A stretch of 64,000 nucleotides of DNA from JAPOUP01 sp026708635 (GCA_965200115.1 OZ241336.1:2728001-2792000); one strand, 5' to 3'. Shown: positions 1 to 8,765, counted from the first letter of the stretch. Made by a program: numbers and translations. The notes: generated by a model from the letters alone, not told the origin.

Positions 1-185
1 TGCTGATGCAGAAGGAGCTGTTCCTGCGCATGGCCAAAGCCGGCATCGAAGCGGAATGGGCCGACATCCTGCGCGACCTCGACGCGCTCACCGAGGTCGA
101 GATCGAAAACGGCGCCAGGCGCTCAACCGTCGCCATCCTGCGCTGCGTCGAAGCCCGGCTGCCGATCACCATACGCCGCATCGAC
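1..185 (+). pseudogene. Transposase C-terminal remnant (possibly IS1634-like)
   Basis: The open frame at the left edge starts with a stretch around QKELFLRMAKAGIEAEW and LDALTEVEIE that resembles, from memory, the C-terminus of IS1634-type transposases in alphaproteobacteria. The next residues (LRCVEARLPITIRRI) look like the last family segment, with a gap in between. The rest of the frame is not recognisable. The gene is cut by the window edge, so its upstream part cannot be judged. It lies just beyond the truncated end of the sugar operon, which fits an insertion or deletion event there. The family assignment is tentative. Confidence 0.35.
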
Positions 186-546
186 GACAGAGGCCCGCAG
201 ACGGGAAGGAAAGCCCCGCATTGGCCTAACGGTCGATATCGGGCCGGGCATGGCGAATCCCACAAACGTAGTGCCACGCGTCCGAAGTCCGTCCGCAACC
301 CATTGACAATCAACAAAACCAAATTCCAAACTGTTGACGATGAGCCAAGCTTGTGAAAGGCGGGGAGAAAGTCGTTGGGTCGCGTCGTCACGATGGAGGA
401 GGAGGTCGCAAAGCCGGGACACACTTCCATGTTGTCAGTGTCGATTCCGAAGCTATCCAGCCCGAACTTCCAGAGGTGCCAAGCGGGTTCTTCCCCAAAA
501 GTGCCGTGATGTCAATGCGCTGCGTAGCTTCCGTCCGTCCCTGGGA
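186..546. other. No recognisable gene
   Basis: This 361-bp stretch lies between the transposase remnant and the broken class II aldolase. Short open frames run on both strands, but none shows a recognisable motif or a convincing ribosome binding site. It is probably scar sequence left where the 3' end of the sugar operon was lost. Confidence 0.5.
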
Positions 547-666
547 TCAAATACGGTCGCCGAAGCGTACCGAGATGTTGTCAGAGGTGCCTTGGTTCAA
601 GCCGTCGGCGTTCATCTTCAGGCACGCGTCGACGATGGCCTTCCGCTCCTGCATTCCCAATGCCAT
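547..666 (-). pseudogene. Class II aldolase/adducin family, N-terminal fragment
   Basis: Forty residues beginning MALGMQERKAIVDACLKMNA and continuing to NQGTSDNISVRFGD match the N-terminus of class II aldolase/adducin proteins (L-fuculose-phosphate aldolase type), whose NQGTSGNxS segment belongs to the substrate-binding site. Family members are usually above 200 residues, so more than 80 percent of the gene is missing. The ATG lies one base after the stop of the lipoate-ligase-like gene and follows a GGAGG ribosome binding site, so it was a translationally coupled member of the operon. A stop follows RFGDRI and no continuation was found in neighbouring frames. It is almost certainly non-functional. 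Confidence 0.75.
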
Positions 667-667
667 G

Positions 668-1387
668 TCAGCCTCCGTTGAATAATTCGGCCGATCGGGC
701 CTGAGCGAGGTTGAGGCTTCGCACAAGGATCTCGCGAAGCCCAACCTCGAACTCCCTCGCATCAAAGGCGGGATTCACGTCGCAGGCTGCCCCAACGCTA
801 GCGGGGTCGAAGGGCAACCCCAGTGCATGGTATGCGGGTCGCAGCGCGATTCGCGCCGCTTGCGAGTCCTGCAGCATCACGATGGCACCGAGGTGGTAGC
901 CATTCGTCGTCAAACGTTGCCCGAGCCCTGCGATCTTGCAACCCCGTGCCGAAATGGACTGGGATCCGGGGCAGTATTCGCCCGGAATCGCGCCCAGTGC
1001 CGGTTCGAGTCCGCCATTGCGCAGGGCATTTGCCAGCAGCCCAGCGAAATTCGCTGACCGCCTGATGGCGGTCTTTCTGGGATCCGGGTGGGCTGCGACA
1101 AGGTCTATGACCAGGGTACCCGGACCATAGACCGCCAGATGCCCGCCGCTCGGTCGCAGGACCGGTTCAAACCCATAAGAGCGCACCACCGACCTGGCGA
1201 TTTCATATCCAGGCCGCATGCTGTCCAACCGGGAAAAGGCAGCGGTCGCACGGGGACGGTAGAGCCGTAGCGCACCGCTGCCCCCCATGCCCAGACTGGC
1301 CAGCCGTTCGCGGATGAACCGCATATCACCGGCCGGGCTCCTTCCGGGAATATCCAAGGACTCGACCGGTCCGCCAAATTCGACCAT
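668..1387 (-). CDS. Lipoate-protein ligase A-like protein
   Basis: This 239-residue protein belongs to the biotin/lipoate ligase (BPL_LplA_LipB) fold family. It has the lipoate-binding signature around VLRPSGGHLAVYG (compare RRxSGGG in LplA) and a conserved lysine in ARGCKIAGLGQRLTTNG, matching the catalytic lysine region KISGSAQR. Such enzymes attach lipoate, or transfer octanoate or lipoyl groups, to a lysine of a lipoyl domain. The ATG at 1387 is 4 bp after the aldolase stop; a longer open frame upstream is antisense read-through of that gene. A free-standing lipoyl-domain gene lies two genes upstream in the same operon, so a dedicated ligase for that carrier is the natural inference. Ligase versus transferase activity cannot be decided from sequence. 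Confidence 0.8.
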   Translation of the reverse strand: MVEFGGPVESLDIPGRSPAGDMRFIRERLASLGMGGSGALRLYRPRATAAFSRLDSMRPGYEIARSVVRSYGFEPVLRPSGGHLAVYGPGTLVIDLVAAHPDPRKTAIRRSANFAGLLANALRNGGLEPALGAIPGEYCPGSQSISARGCKIAGLGQRLTTNGYHLGAIVMLQDSQAARIALRPAYHALGLPFDPASVGAACDVNPAFDAREFEVGLREILVRSLNLAQARSAELFNGG

Positions 1388-1391
1388 CCCC

Positions 1392-2249
1392 TCAGGCCAC
1401 CCACGGATGTGCCAGCGACCCCGCGATGCCGTACTGGCGCAGCTTTTCTGCTGTGGCGACGACCATGCGACGCCTACCCTCAGCCATCGCGTCTTCCAAC
1501 TGCCGGTCGCCTTCGGACCAAACAGTCTCGATGCCCGAACGAAACGCATGGCGCAGGTCCGTGTCGGCGTTGAACTTGTGCACGCCCGCGCCGCGCGCGG
1601 CGGCGATTTCGGTCTCAGACAGGCCGGAAGCGCCGTGCAGCACCAGTGGGATGCCGGTCGCTTCTCGAATTGCCTCTATCCGGAGGATGTCGAGCGGGGG
1701 AACTTCGCCGTTCACCGTGCCGTGGACGATACCGGCAGATATCGCCAACGTGTCGACTCCGGTTTCGCGCACGAAGCGCTCGGCCTGGCCGACATCTGTG
1801 CAATACTCGTCCCAGTTCACGTCCTGACCCGCATCAGGGATTCGGCCCAGCTCGGCCTCGACCGGAATGCCAAAATCGTGGCAGATTTCGACCGTGCGCC
1901 GGGTCCGGGCTATGTTGTCGTTCAGTTCGAGATGCGCGTAGTCGCACATGATCGAGTTGAAACCGAGCCTGATCGCCTCCAGCACTTCATCCCACGGCCC
2001 ATGGTCGAGATGTACGACGTACTGCGCTTCGGACGCCTCTGCGACGCGTTTCGTCATCTCGAACGCGCGACGCAGCCCCATGTGTGGAATGATGGCGCGT
2101 CCGACCTGAAGGTAAACGGGCGCACCGGCCTCGACCGCCCCCAAGAGAAGCGCCTCGGTCGTTTCCTCGTTGTGCATGTTGAAAGCGCCGATAGCGTAGC
2201 CGCCAGCCTGTGCTTCTTTCAGAAGTCTCCAGGGATCTGCAACCGGCAC
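1392..2249 (-). CDS. Class II (zinc) ketose-bisphosphate aldolase
   Basis: The 285-residue product is a class II fructose-bisphosphate aldolase of the FbaA/KbaY/GatY family, which reversibly cleaves ketose phosphates into dihydroxyacetone phosphate and an aldehyde. The zinc-binding and catalytic motif VVHLDHG is present, with metal histidines in AGIVHG and LVLHGASG and the phosphate-binding KFNADTDLR segment near the C-terminus. Length is normal. The gene starts 11 bp after the lipoyl-domain gene and ends 4 bp before the lipoate-ligase-like gene. Position among a polyol kinase and a GlpD-like dehydrogenase suggests it cleaves the ketose phosphate made by those enzymes rather than serving central glycolysis. 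The real substrate is unknown. Confidence 0.9.
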   Translation of the reverse strand: MPVADPWRLLKEAQAGGYAIGAFNMHNEETTEALLLGAVEAGAPVYLQVGRAIIPHMGLRRAFEMTKRVAEASEAQYVVHLDHGPWDEVLEAIRLGFNSIMCDYAHLELNDNIARTRRTVEICHDFGIPVEAELGRIPDAGQDVNWDEYCTDVGQAERFVRETGVDTLAISAGIVHGTVNGEVPPLDILRIEAIREATGIPLVLHGASGLSETEIAAARGAGVHKFNADTDLRHAFRSGIETVWSEGDRQLEDAMAEGRRRMVVATAEKLRQYGIAGSLAHPWVA

Positions 2250-2260
2250 CGCGCGTCCTC

Positions 2261-2503
2261 CTAGATTTCGATGATGGCGACCGGCGTGCGAACGGGGATG
2301 GTCTCGCCAGGTTCGACCAGGATCTCGGCCAGCCTGCCGCCGGCCGGGGCGAGGATCTCGTCTTCAACCTTCTCCGCCTCAGCGGTCGCGAGCGGTTCTT
2401 CCTCGCTGACCTGATCGCCAACGGCCTTCAGCCAGCCAGTGATCGTGCCTTCGCTCATGCCCATGCCCCATTGGGGAAGCAGTACCTTAACACGTGGCAT
2501 CAT
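2261..2503 (-). CDS. Free-standing lipoyl-domain carrier protein
   Basis: This 80-residue protein is a single biotinyl/lipoyl domain and nothing else. The fold signature is complete: KVLLPQWGMGMSEGTI at the N-terminus, the modification loop EAEKVEDEI with Lys45 as the probable lipoylated residue (ETDKA in usual E2 proteins), and the closing VAIIEI strand. There is no peripheral-subunit-binding domain and no acyltransferase domain, unlike the normal E2. It overlaps the E1 beta stop (ATGATG; the second ATG at 2500 is an alternative start). With E1 genes upstream and a lipoate-ligase-like gene downstream, it probably accepts the acyl or hydroxyalkyl group from this E1. A separate E2 core would be needed, or another acceptor used. 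Confidence 0.88.
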   Translation of the reverse strand: MMPRVKVLLPQWGMGMSEGTITGWLKAVGDQVSEEEPLATAEAEKVEDEILAPAGGRLAEILVEPGETIPVRTPVAIIEI

Positions 2504-3519
2504 TGGGTCTCCCTTTCCTTTGGCCCGAGGCCGAGAACACGGTTCGCCGCATCTTCGATCCGCTTTGCGTTGGGGTAGAGTTGGCCTTCCAGAACCGGAG
2601 CAAAGGGGATCTGGGTATCGGGCGTCGCGACGCGGACGATCGGCGCCTTGAGGCTGTCGAACGCCTCCTCGGCAACGATGGCCGAAATCTCCGCCGCTGC
2701 GCCACAGGTCCGGTGCGCGGGATCGGCAATGACGAGCCGCCCCGTTCTGGCGACCGAGTCCATGATCGCCCGATGATCGAGCGGGACCAAAGTGCGTGGA
2801 TCGATGAGTTCCGCCGAGATCCCTTCCTTGCGCAGCTTGGTTGCAGCCTTCCAGGCTTCGGGCACGGTGCCTGAGATGGCAACGATCGTGACATCGGATC
2901 CCTCGAAGACGGTCTTGGCCTGACCGAGGGGAATCCGGTATTCTTCGTCCGGGACATCTTCCTTCATGCCCCAGAGCGGGCAGGCTTCAAAACAGATCAC
3001 CGGGTCATTGCTGTCAATTGCCGAACGCAGGAGCCCTTTTGCGTCGCGCGGGCTTGCAGGCGTGATGATCTTCAGCCCCGGCACGTTCATCAGCATCGGA
3101 TAAGGCCGGTCGGAATGATGCGCACCGGTCGAAAGCCCGTAGAACATGGCAGAACGGATCACCAATGGGATCGAAGCCTGGCCGCCGAACATGTAGCGGT
3201 TCTTGGCGATCTGGTTCACCAGCTGGTCGAAGGCAAGGTACATGAAGCTTGAGTAGGACAGGTCAACGATCGGCCGAAGCCCCGTCATCGCCGCGCCCGC
3301 CGCCGCGCCAACGATCACCTCTTCGGAGATCGGCGTGTTTCGGATCCGGTTGGGCCCGAACAGCGTCAGGAAATCGCCCTTGTCCGCCCGGCTCTTGCCG
3401 CCGGTAGTACCATAGACGTTGGCTTCGACATCCTCGCCGATGATGATGACGTCTTCGTCCGCCTGCATCGCCTCGCGCTGCGCCGCGCCGATCGCGCCGA
3501 GGTAACTGAGGATGCTCAT
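2500..3519 (-). CDS. 2-oxoacid/acetoin dehydrogenase-type E1 component, beta subunit
   Basis: The 339-residue protein matches E1 beta of the pyruvate, branched-chain and acetoin dehydrogenase group. Key segments are VIIIGEDVEANVYGTTGG (the Glu that activates thiamine diphosphate), RIRNTPISEEVIVGAAAGAA, and the transketolase C-terminal domain with ELIDPRTLVPLD and TGRLVIADPAHRTCG. Together with the alpha subunit it forms a heterotetramer that decarboxylates or cleaves a 2-oxo or acyloin substrate and passes the product to a lipoyl group. The start codon overlaps the alpha stop by 4 bases (ATGA). The paralogue at 16946-17956 differs enough that the two pairs probably act on different substrates. 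Confidence 0.9.
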   Translation of the reverse strand: MSILSYLGAIGAAQREAMQADEDVIIIGEDVEANVYGTTGGKSRADKGDFLTLFGPNRIRNTPISEEVIVGAAAGAAMTGLRPIVDLSYSSFMYLAFDQLVNQIAKNRYMFGGQASIPLVIRSAMFYGLSTGAHHSDRPYPMLMNVPGLKIITPASPRDAKGLLRSAIDSNDPVICFEACPLWGMKEDVPDEEYRIPLGQAKTVFEGSDVTIVAISGTVPEAWKAATKLRKEGISAELIDPRTLVPLDHRAIMDSVARTGRLVIADPAHRTCGAAAEISAIVAEEAFDSLKAPIVRVATPDTQIPFAPVLEGQLYPNAKRIEDAANRVLGLGPKERETQ

Positions 3520-4502
3520 GCCGTTACTCCAAAGGGCTCGGTATAGAGGTCCCTGAAGGCGGTCGCGGCATCCGGGTCGGGGCTTTCTTCGGCGAACTCG
3601 ACTGCTGCCTCGACCTCGGCCAGCACCTCTTCGTCCATGGCGTCGAGTGCGGTTGCGCTCGCAACGCCGTTCCCGATCAGCCAGGCGCGGAAGATCTCGA
3701 TCGGGTCGCGGGAGCGCCAGAGGTCCCGTTCGTCAGCATTGCGGTAGTCGACGCCCAGACGGAGCCCTTCGGAATGTTCGTTGAAACGGTAGGTCATCAC
3801 CTCGATCAGCGAGGGACCTTCGCCGGCGCGGGCGCGGCATATGGCGATCCGCACCGCCTCGTAGACCTTCAGCACGTCCTGGCCATCATCGACCCTTACG
3901 CCCGGCAAATCGAAGCCCGCGGCGCGCTCGGCCACGACGCCTGCGGTCACGGTGTGGGCCGGAGTCGAAAGCGCGTACTGGTTGTTCTCGCAGAGAAACA
4001 CGACCGGTAGGCCCCAGACCGAGGCAAGGTTCATCGATTCGTAGAGCCCGCCCTGGTTCGACGCGCCATCCCCAAAGAAGGCCAGCGACACCCGACCCGT
4101 GCCCTTGACCTTGGCGGTCAGTGCGGCCCCGGTCGCGATTGGAATCGAAGAGCCCACGATTCCGCTTTCTCCAAGACTGCCCACCGAGAAATCGGCAAGG
4201 TGCAGCGACCCGCCCTTGCCGCCGCAGACCCCCGTCGCCTTGCCGAAAAGCTCCGCCATCAACGGTCCTAGGTTCGATCCCTTCCCGATTGGATGCCCGT
4301 GGCTGCGGTGGTTGCCAGTCATATAGTCCTCCGGCCCGAGCGCCACGGTCGCGCCTACGACCTGGGCTTCCTGGCCGATTGAGGTATGGACGGTGCCGGG
4401 GATGTGGCCAAACTTCACCAGCTTCGAGCAGCGCTCGTCGAACCGGCGGATCCGCAGCATCCGCCGCTGCATTTCCAGCAATGTCTCCCTCTCGATGTTC
4501 AT
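3516..4502 (-). CDS. 2-oxoacid/acetoin dehydrogenase-type E1 component, alpha subunit
   Basis: This 328-residue protein is an E1 alpha subunit. The thiamine-diphosphate motif is clear: GDGASNQGGLYESMNLASVW leading to CENNQYA. The upstream HRSHGHPIGKG and CGGKGGSLHLAD segments are typical of the family. The chosen ATG (MNIERETLLEMQRRMLRIRRF) lies 10 bp after the kinase stop; the open frame extends further upstream only as antisense of the kinase. It ends with a 4-base overlap into E1 beta. Acetoin dehydrogenase and 2-oxoacid dehydrogenase alpha subunits cannot be told apart here. The setting in a polyol operon makes an acyloin or sugar-derived 2-oxo compound more likely than pyruvate. Confidence 0.9.
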   Translation of the reverse strand: MNIERETLLEMQRRMLRIRRFDERCSKLVKFGHIPGTVHTSIGQEAQVVGATVALGPEDYMTGNHRSHGHPIGKGSNLGPLMAELFGKATGVCGGKGGSLHLADFSVGSLGESGIVGSSIPIATGAALTAKVKGTGRVSLAFFGDGASNQGGLYESMNLASVWGLPVVFLCENNQYALSTPAHTVTAGVVAERAAGFDLPGVRVDDGQDVLKVYEAVRIAICRARAGEGPSLIEVMTYRFNEHSEGLRLGVDYRNADERDLWRSRDPIEIFRAWLIGNGVASATALDAMDEEVLAEVEAAVEFAEESPDPDAATAFRDLYTEPFGVTA

Positions 4503-4512
4503 CGCATGCCCT

Positions 4513-6009
4513 TCATCTCGCGGCCGCTTCCAAGGCATCGCTGTGACGTCGGAACCGCTTGTATGTTTCCTTGAATTCCTCAGTACGCTCAGGTCGGGGC
4601 TCGAATCGCCGTTCGACGCGGACCATGGCGGCGATGGCTTCTTCCATTCCGGACACCGCGCCGACGCCAATCGCTCCACACATCGCCGCGCCCTTGGCGC
4701 CGAATTCCGTTCCGTTGGTGATCTCAACCGGCAAATCGAAGGCATCCGCGAACATTTGCGCCCAAACGTCTGACTTCGACACACCTCCCGCCAGCCGGAT
4801 CAAGGTAGGATCGACCGAACCGGCATCGCCCACCAGACGCGCGTAATCGTTCAGGTGCGCACAGGTCACGCCTTCGAAAACTGCGCGAAGCACATCGCCA
4901 AGCGCGTCCGCCGCCTTGACGCCCACTAAGCCAGCGGGCTGGCCAGTAAAAAGGTACGGCAGGAAGGTCATGGTCGTGGGACACTGCCGCGCTTCCTCGA
5001 CCATGGCGTTCACATGGTCGTAAATTGACTGGCCGTCGGCCTCGAGCTGCGCCTGCTCCGCACTGAGGAAGGTCTTCAAGACCCATTCAAGATTGCTACC
5101 GGAGGTTGCCGAGGCGGTGCTCGCCAGGAAGAAATCTCCGACCGGATAGAGTGACTGGTGATTCGGAACCGGGTCGGCCAGGGGCGAAGCATGCAGCGTA
5201 GAAGCGATGGAGAACGTCCCGCCGATGATGCCGATCTGATCCGGCTTCGTGATGCCAGATGCCAGCGAACAGGTAATGATATCATAGGCCCCGCGCGCAA
5301 CCGGCGTGCCCTGCAGCAGGCCCGTCTGCGCTGCCGCTTCGGGGCTGACCGTGCCGGCAAGCTCCGTGGCCACCCCGACTTCAGGGAGCTTCTTCGTCCA
5401 TTCACCGATCCCGAGAACTTCAAGCGCATCGTGCGCCCAGTCATGCGCATCATAGTCCCACATGCCCGGGCAGGTGGCATCAGTGATGTCGGTCGAAAGC
5501 TTTCCGGTCAGGCGAAAGCGCAGGAAATCCTTGCACCAGAGCACATGCGCCGTGTTTTGAAGCGTCTCGGGCTCGTTTTCCTGCAGCCAGCCAAGAAGAG
5601 CCGTGGTGTGGCCAGGAAAGATCCTGGTGAAGACCGCCTTTTCGGCGACCTGCGCGCGGCCTTCGGCGTACCAGCGCGCGACGAGATCCGTGGACCGGCT
5701 GTCGGTCGACACAATGCCGTACCGCGAGGGATTGCCGGCTGCGTCCAGAAAGAAGGCGCCTGCGCCGAAGCCCGAAGGTGACACTGCGGCGACCTGGTCG
5801 GGGCGGGTTCCTGTGCGTTCGAGCAACGCGCGGATGGCCTCGGAGGTGACGGCCCACATCGCCAGGGGATCGCGCTCCGTGAAGCCAGGCGCGGGGATTG
5901 ACATTGGTACCGCGCGGCCTTCGGCCCCAAGCTCGTTGCCGACCAAGTCGAAGAGCCCGACCTTGGTGACCGTCCCGCCGGAATCGATGCCGATCAGGCG
6001 GTCGGCCAT
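4513..6009 (-). CDS. FGGY-family carbohydrate (polyol) kinase
   Basis: The 498-residue protein is an FGGY kinase of usual length. The N-terminal phosphate-1 loop DRLIGIDSGGTVTKVGLFD and the C-terminal ATP-site signature RLAGGVSKSDVWAQMFADA are both present. Such kinases phosphorylate a terminal hydroxyl of glycerol, erythritol, xylulose, ribulose or related sugars. The start overlaps the stop of the GlpD-like gene by one base (TAATG). Kinase next to GlpD-like dehydrogenase is the arrangement of the Brucella erythritol genes eryA-eryB and of glycerol catabolism. A polyol kinase making the substrate of the neighbouring dehydrogenase is therefore likely. L-xylulose-kinase-like specificity is an alternative. 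Confidence 0.88.
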   Translation of the reverse strand: MADRLIGIDSGGTVTKVGLFDLVGNELGAEGRAVPMSIPAPGFTERDPLAMWAVTSEAIRALLERTGTRPDQVAAVSPSGFGAGAFFLDAAGNPSRYGIVSTDSRSTDLVARWYAEGRAQVAEKAVFTRIFPGHTTALLGWLQENEPETLQNTAHVLWCKDFLRFRLTGKLSTDITDATCPGMWDYDAHDWAHDALEVLGIGEWTKKLPEVGVATELAGTVSPEAAAQTGLLQGTPVARGAYDIITCSLASGITKPDQIGIIGGTFSIASTLHASPLADPVPNHQSLYPVGDFFLASTASATSGSNLEWVLKTFLSAEQAQLEADGQSIYDHVNAMVEEARQCPTTMTFLPYLFTGQPAGLVGVKAADALGDVLRAVFEGVTCAHLNDYARLVGDAGSVDPTLIRLAGGVSKSDVWAQMFADAFDLPVEITNGTEFGAKGAAMCGAIGVGAVSGMEEAIAAMVRVERRFEPRPERTEEFKETYKRFRRHSDALEAAAR

Positions 6010-7706
6010 TACTGGGCCTCCAGCTTCATCCGGTGTCGTTCGGTCAGCACTTTGGCCGTTGCCGACACCTCGACCATCCTGCGGGCGGGGTCCCAGCGAA
6101 GAAGTGGCGTGACAACATCCGCGATCGCCTCCAGGAGGTCGCGGGTAATCCGGCCCTCAAAGGCAAGCAGGGTCCGACGCTTGACGATGTCCTCCAGCCG
6201 GGTGACGCGCTCGTTTTCGACGATCCAGGCAATTTCCGCAGCCGAGTAGCCGGCGAATGCCGGTTCGCTGCCCGCCGCCGTTTCAGCTTCCGCGATCGCC
6301 TTGGCCGTACTGCCGTAGCGCCAGGCCAGGGCGGCGGCCCGCTCCACCGTGACCCCGGTCTCGGCGGAGCAGTCGCGCGCCCACGCCGCCTGCGCGTCAT
6401 CGCTGCGGGGAAAGTCCCGCCCACCTCCGATCGCAACCGTCCTAGTGCTGGCAAGGCGCGGGGCGCCGAGATGGCGCAGTACCGCATCTGTAACCTGCTC
6501 GGCACAGGCGCGATAGGTGGTCCACTTGCCTCCGATCAACGTGAGGACGGGGAAGGGGCGACCTTCGGTCACCGGAAACTCATGCAGCTTGTGGTCACGG
6601 CTGATGAGTCCGGGTTCCACGCCTTCGGTTCGAGGCAGGGGGCGCACGCCGGCAACGGCATAGACAATGTCGTCGCGCGAAAGGGCGACGTCTGGCACGA
6701 CGGTCTTCGTCACATCGAGGATGTAGTCGATTTCCTCGTCCGAACAGCACTTGTCCTCGGGGTCATCACAACGCAGGTCGGTCGCGCCAAGAAACAGCCG
6801 GTCGCCACCGAGGTGCAGCACGATGCATGCGCGAAAGTCGTCAGCCTCGAAATACAGCATCCGCCCGTCGAGCGCGTCGGCCAGCTCCTGGTTGCGCACG
6901 ACGACATGACTACCCTTCGTTCCGCCAACCATACGGCCGGTGAATCCAAGCGCCGCCTGGACCTCATCAGCCCAGGCGCCCGCCATGTTTATGACGAGCC
7001 TAGGAGCGACCGTCGCCACATTGCCCGTGATCGTGTCGCGCAGTTCCAGAACACCGTCCTTGCAACCCATCGCCTCAAAGTACGGGATCGCCATCGCTTC
7101 CTGGCAATCACGTTCGCCATCGCCGATCATCTCCATCACGAGACGCTCGGGCTGCGTCATCAGGGAATCGTGGTACTGCGCGACGGCCCGGATGTTGGGG
7201 TTGAGCTGGTGAACGATCTGGAGCGCCGCGGCCCGCGAAAGCACACGGTGACGCGGCAAGGTGCGATGGATGTTGCCGAAACGGTCGTAGACGGTGAGTC
7301 CTGCCTTGACCGCAAGATAGCCCTTCGGTCCCGGCCTCTTCGTCAATCGGCCGAAGCGCAGCGGTGCCAACAGCGCGCCCCCCAACCAGCTTCGCAGCGG
7401 CACCCAGATCGGGAGGGGACGCACTTGGTGCGGCGCGTTAAACAGCAGGAGGTTGCGCTCTTCGGTGGATTCGCGGACCAGGGAAATCTCTCCGGTCTCC
7501 AGATACTTGAGGCCGCCATGCGCAAGCCGGGTCGGAGCTGCGGAGGTGCCGGAAGAAAAGTCCCCCTTTTCGACCAGCAGGGATGCAACCCCTTGCAGGG
7601 CGAGATCGCGAAAAAGCCCCGCGCCATTGCAGCCTCCACCGACGATGACGATGTCGGGGTGTCGGCCGGCCTGCAGGCGGTCGACGAGTGCTCGACGAGG
7701 TTCCAT
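6009..7706 (-). CDS. GlpD-like FAD-dependent polyol-phosphate dehydrogenase
   Basis: This 565-residue flavoprotein is of the glycerol-3-phosphate dehydrogenase (GlpD) family. It shows the FAD Rossmann motif IVIVGGGCNGAGLFRDLA near residue 20, the family hallmark VEKGDFSSGTSAAPTRLAHG followed by GLKYLE, and the typical C-terminal domain. GlpD-type enzymes oxidise a polyol phosphate to a ketose phosphate and pass electrons to the quinone pool at the inner membrane. The ATG at 7706 (MEPRRALVD) lies 4 bp after the ATPase stop and avoids overlap; an upstream start at 7742 would overlap the ATPase gene. Together with the adjacent kinase, an EryB-like role in erythritol, threitol or pentitol catabolism is plausible. 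A plain GlpD role cannot be excluded. Confidence 0.87.
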   Translation of the reverse strand: MEPRRALVDRLQAGRHPDIVIVGGGCNGAGLFRDLALQGVASLLVEKGDFSSGTSAAPTRLAHGGLKYLETGEISLVRESTEERNLLLFNAPHQVRPLPIWVPLRSWLGGALLAPLRFGRLTKRPGPKGYLAVKAGLTVYDRFGNIHRTLPRHRVLSRAAALQIVHQLNPNIRAVAQYHDSLMTQPERLVMEMIGDGERDCQEAMAIPYFEAMGCKDGVLELRDTITGNVATVAPRLVINMAGAWADEVQAALGFTGRMVGGTKGSHVVVRNQELADALDGRMLYFEADDFRACIVLHLGGDRLFLGATDLRCDDPEDKCCSDEEIDYILDVTKTVVPDVALSRDDIVYAVAGVRPLPRTEGVEPGLISRDHKLHEFPVTEGRPFPVLTLIGGKWTTYRACAEQVTDAVLRHLGAPRLASTRTVAIGGGRDFPRSDDAQAAWARDCSAETGVTVERAAALAWRYGSTAKAIAEAETAAGSEPAFAGYSAAEIAWIVENERVTRLEDIVKRRTLLAFEGRITRDLLEAIADVVTPLLRWDPARRMVEVSATAKVLTERHRMKLEAQ

Positions 7707-7710
7707 CGTG

Positions 7711-8760
7711 CTACCGAAGCCGTGTGCCAGTGGCCGCGTCAAAAAGGCAAAGCCGCCGCGTATCCAACGTCACGCTTTCGCGGTTACCAAGATCCGCGCG
7801 ATAGTCGCGGTCGGTCTTGATCTCGACCAGCTTTTCGCCAGCACGAAGGCTGACATAGGTGATGTCGCCCGTCGGCTCGATCCCGTAGACCGTACCGCTA
7901 ACCTGCGGCGCGTCGCCGCCGATCGTGCAGTCCTCCGGCCGGAAACCCAATTTGACCTTTCCCGAATGTGCCACAGGCAGTGCATCGACCCGGAATCCCG
8001 GGGCCTCGAATGTGCCGCCGGCAAGAACCCCCTCGACAAGGTTCATCGGTGGCGAGCCGATGAAACCCGCAACGAACGTGCTGGAAGGGTCGTTGTAGAT
8101 CTCGTCTGGAGTGCCGATCTGCTGAATGAGACCTCCATCCATGATGACGATCCGATCCGCCAGCGTCATTGCCTCGATCTGGTCATGTGTCACGTAGACG
8201 GTAGTGATCTTCAGTTCTCGCTGAATGTGCTTGATCTGCACCCGCATCGCCTGCCGCAGCTTCGCATCGAGGTTCGACAGCGGCTCGTCCATCAGGAAGG
8301 CCTGCGGCTTGCGTACGATTGCGCGGGCGAGGGCCGCGCGCTGCCGCTGACCACCCGAAAGGGCGGCGGGCTTGCGGTCGAGAAAATCGGTCAGTTCCAC
8401 AAGCGCCGCAGCACTGCGGACCTGCCTGTTCTGTTCTGACTTCGGGACACCGCGCATCCGCAACGGAAATCGGATGTTCTCGTAGATGGTCATGTTGGGA
8501 TAGAGCGCGTAGCCCTGGAACACCATGGCGACGTCCCTGTCACGGGCATCGACGTCGTTCATGAGCTCGCCATCCATGTGGACCTCGCCCTCGGTCGGTT
8601 CCTCGAGTCCGGCGATCATCCGCATGGTCGTGGTCTTGCCGCAACCCGAGGGCCCCAGGAAGACGACGAATTCCTCGTCCGCGATGTCGATGTTGACGTC
8701 GCGCACACCCCAGAATTCGCCCCATTTCTTTTGAATGCCGGTCAGGCTGATCCGCGCCAT
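7711..8760 (-). CDS. Sugar ABC transporter ATP-binding protein (MalK/UgpC type)
   Basis: The 349-residue ATPase has Walker A GPSGCGKTT (residues 36-44), the Q-loop in VFQGYALYPNMT, signature LSGGQ (134-138), Walker B AFLMDEPLSNLD (154-165) and the switch His192. A C-terminal TOBE regulatory domain follows (GFRPEDCTIGG). This is the CUT1 class that serves two permeases of the MalF/MalG type. It is 5 bp from the upstream permease gene and 4 bp from the downstream dehydrogenase. The importer is complete in this operon: binding protein, two permeases and ATPase. This ATPase could also serve the ATPase-less importer at 27404-30671, as MsmK-type shared ATPases do in other bacteria, but nothing in the sequence shows that. 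Confidence 0.93.
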   Translation of the reverse strand: MARISLTGIQKKWGEFWGVRDVNIDIADEEFVVFLGPSGCGKTTTMRMIAGLEEPTEGEVHMDGELMNDVDARDRDVAMVFQGYALYPNMTIYENIRFPLRMRGVPKSEQNRQVRSAAALVELTDFLDRKPAALSGGQRQRAALARAIVRKPQAFLMDEPLSNLDAKLRQAMRVQIKHIQRELKITTVYVTHDQIEAMTLADRIVIMDGGLIQQIGTPDEIYNDPSSTFVAGFIGSPPMNLVEGVLAGGTFEAPGFRVDALPVAHSGKVKLGFRPEDCTIGGDAPQVSGTVYGIEPTGDITYVSLRAGEKLVEIKTDRDYRADLGNRESVTLDTRRLCLFDAATGTRLR

Positions 8761-8765
8761 GGCTT

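Noticed and set aside
6033..7820. 595-residue open frame on the plus strand
   Set aside because: It is the antisense of the GlpD-like gene, whose FAD and family motifs are unmistakable. High GC keeps the opposite strand open.
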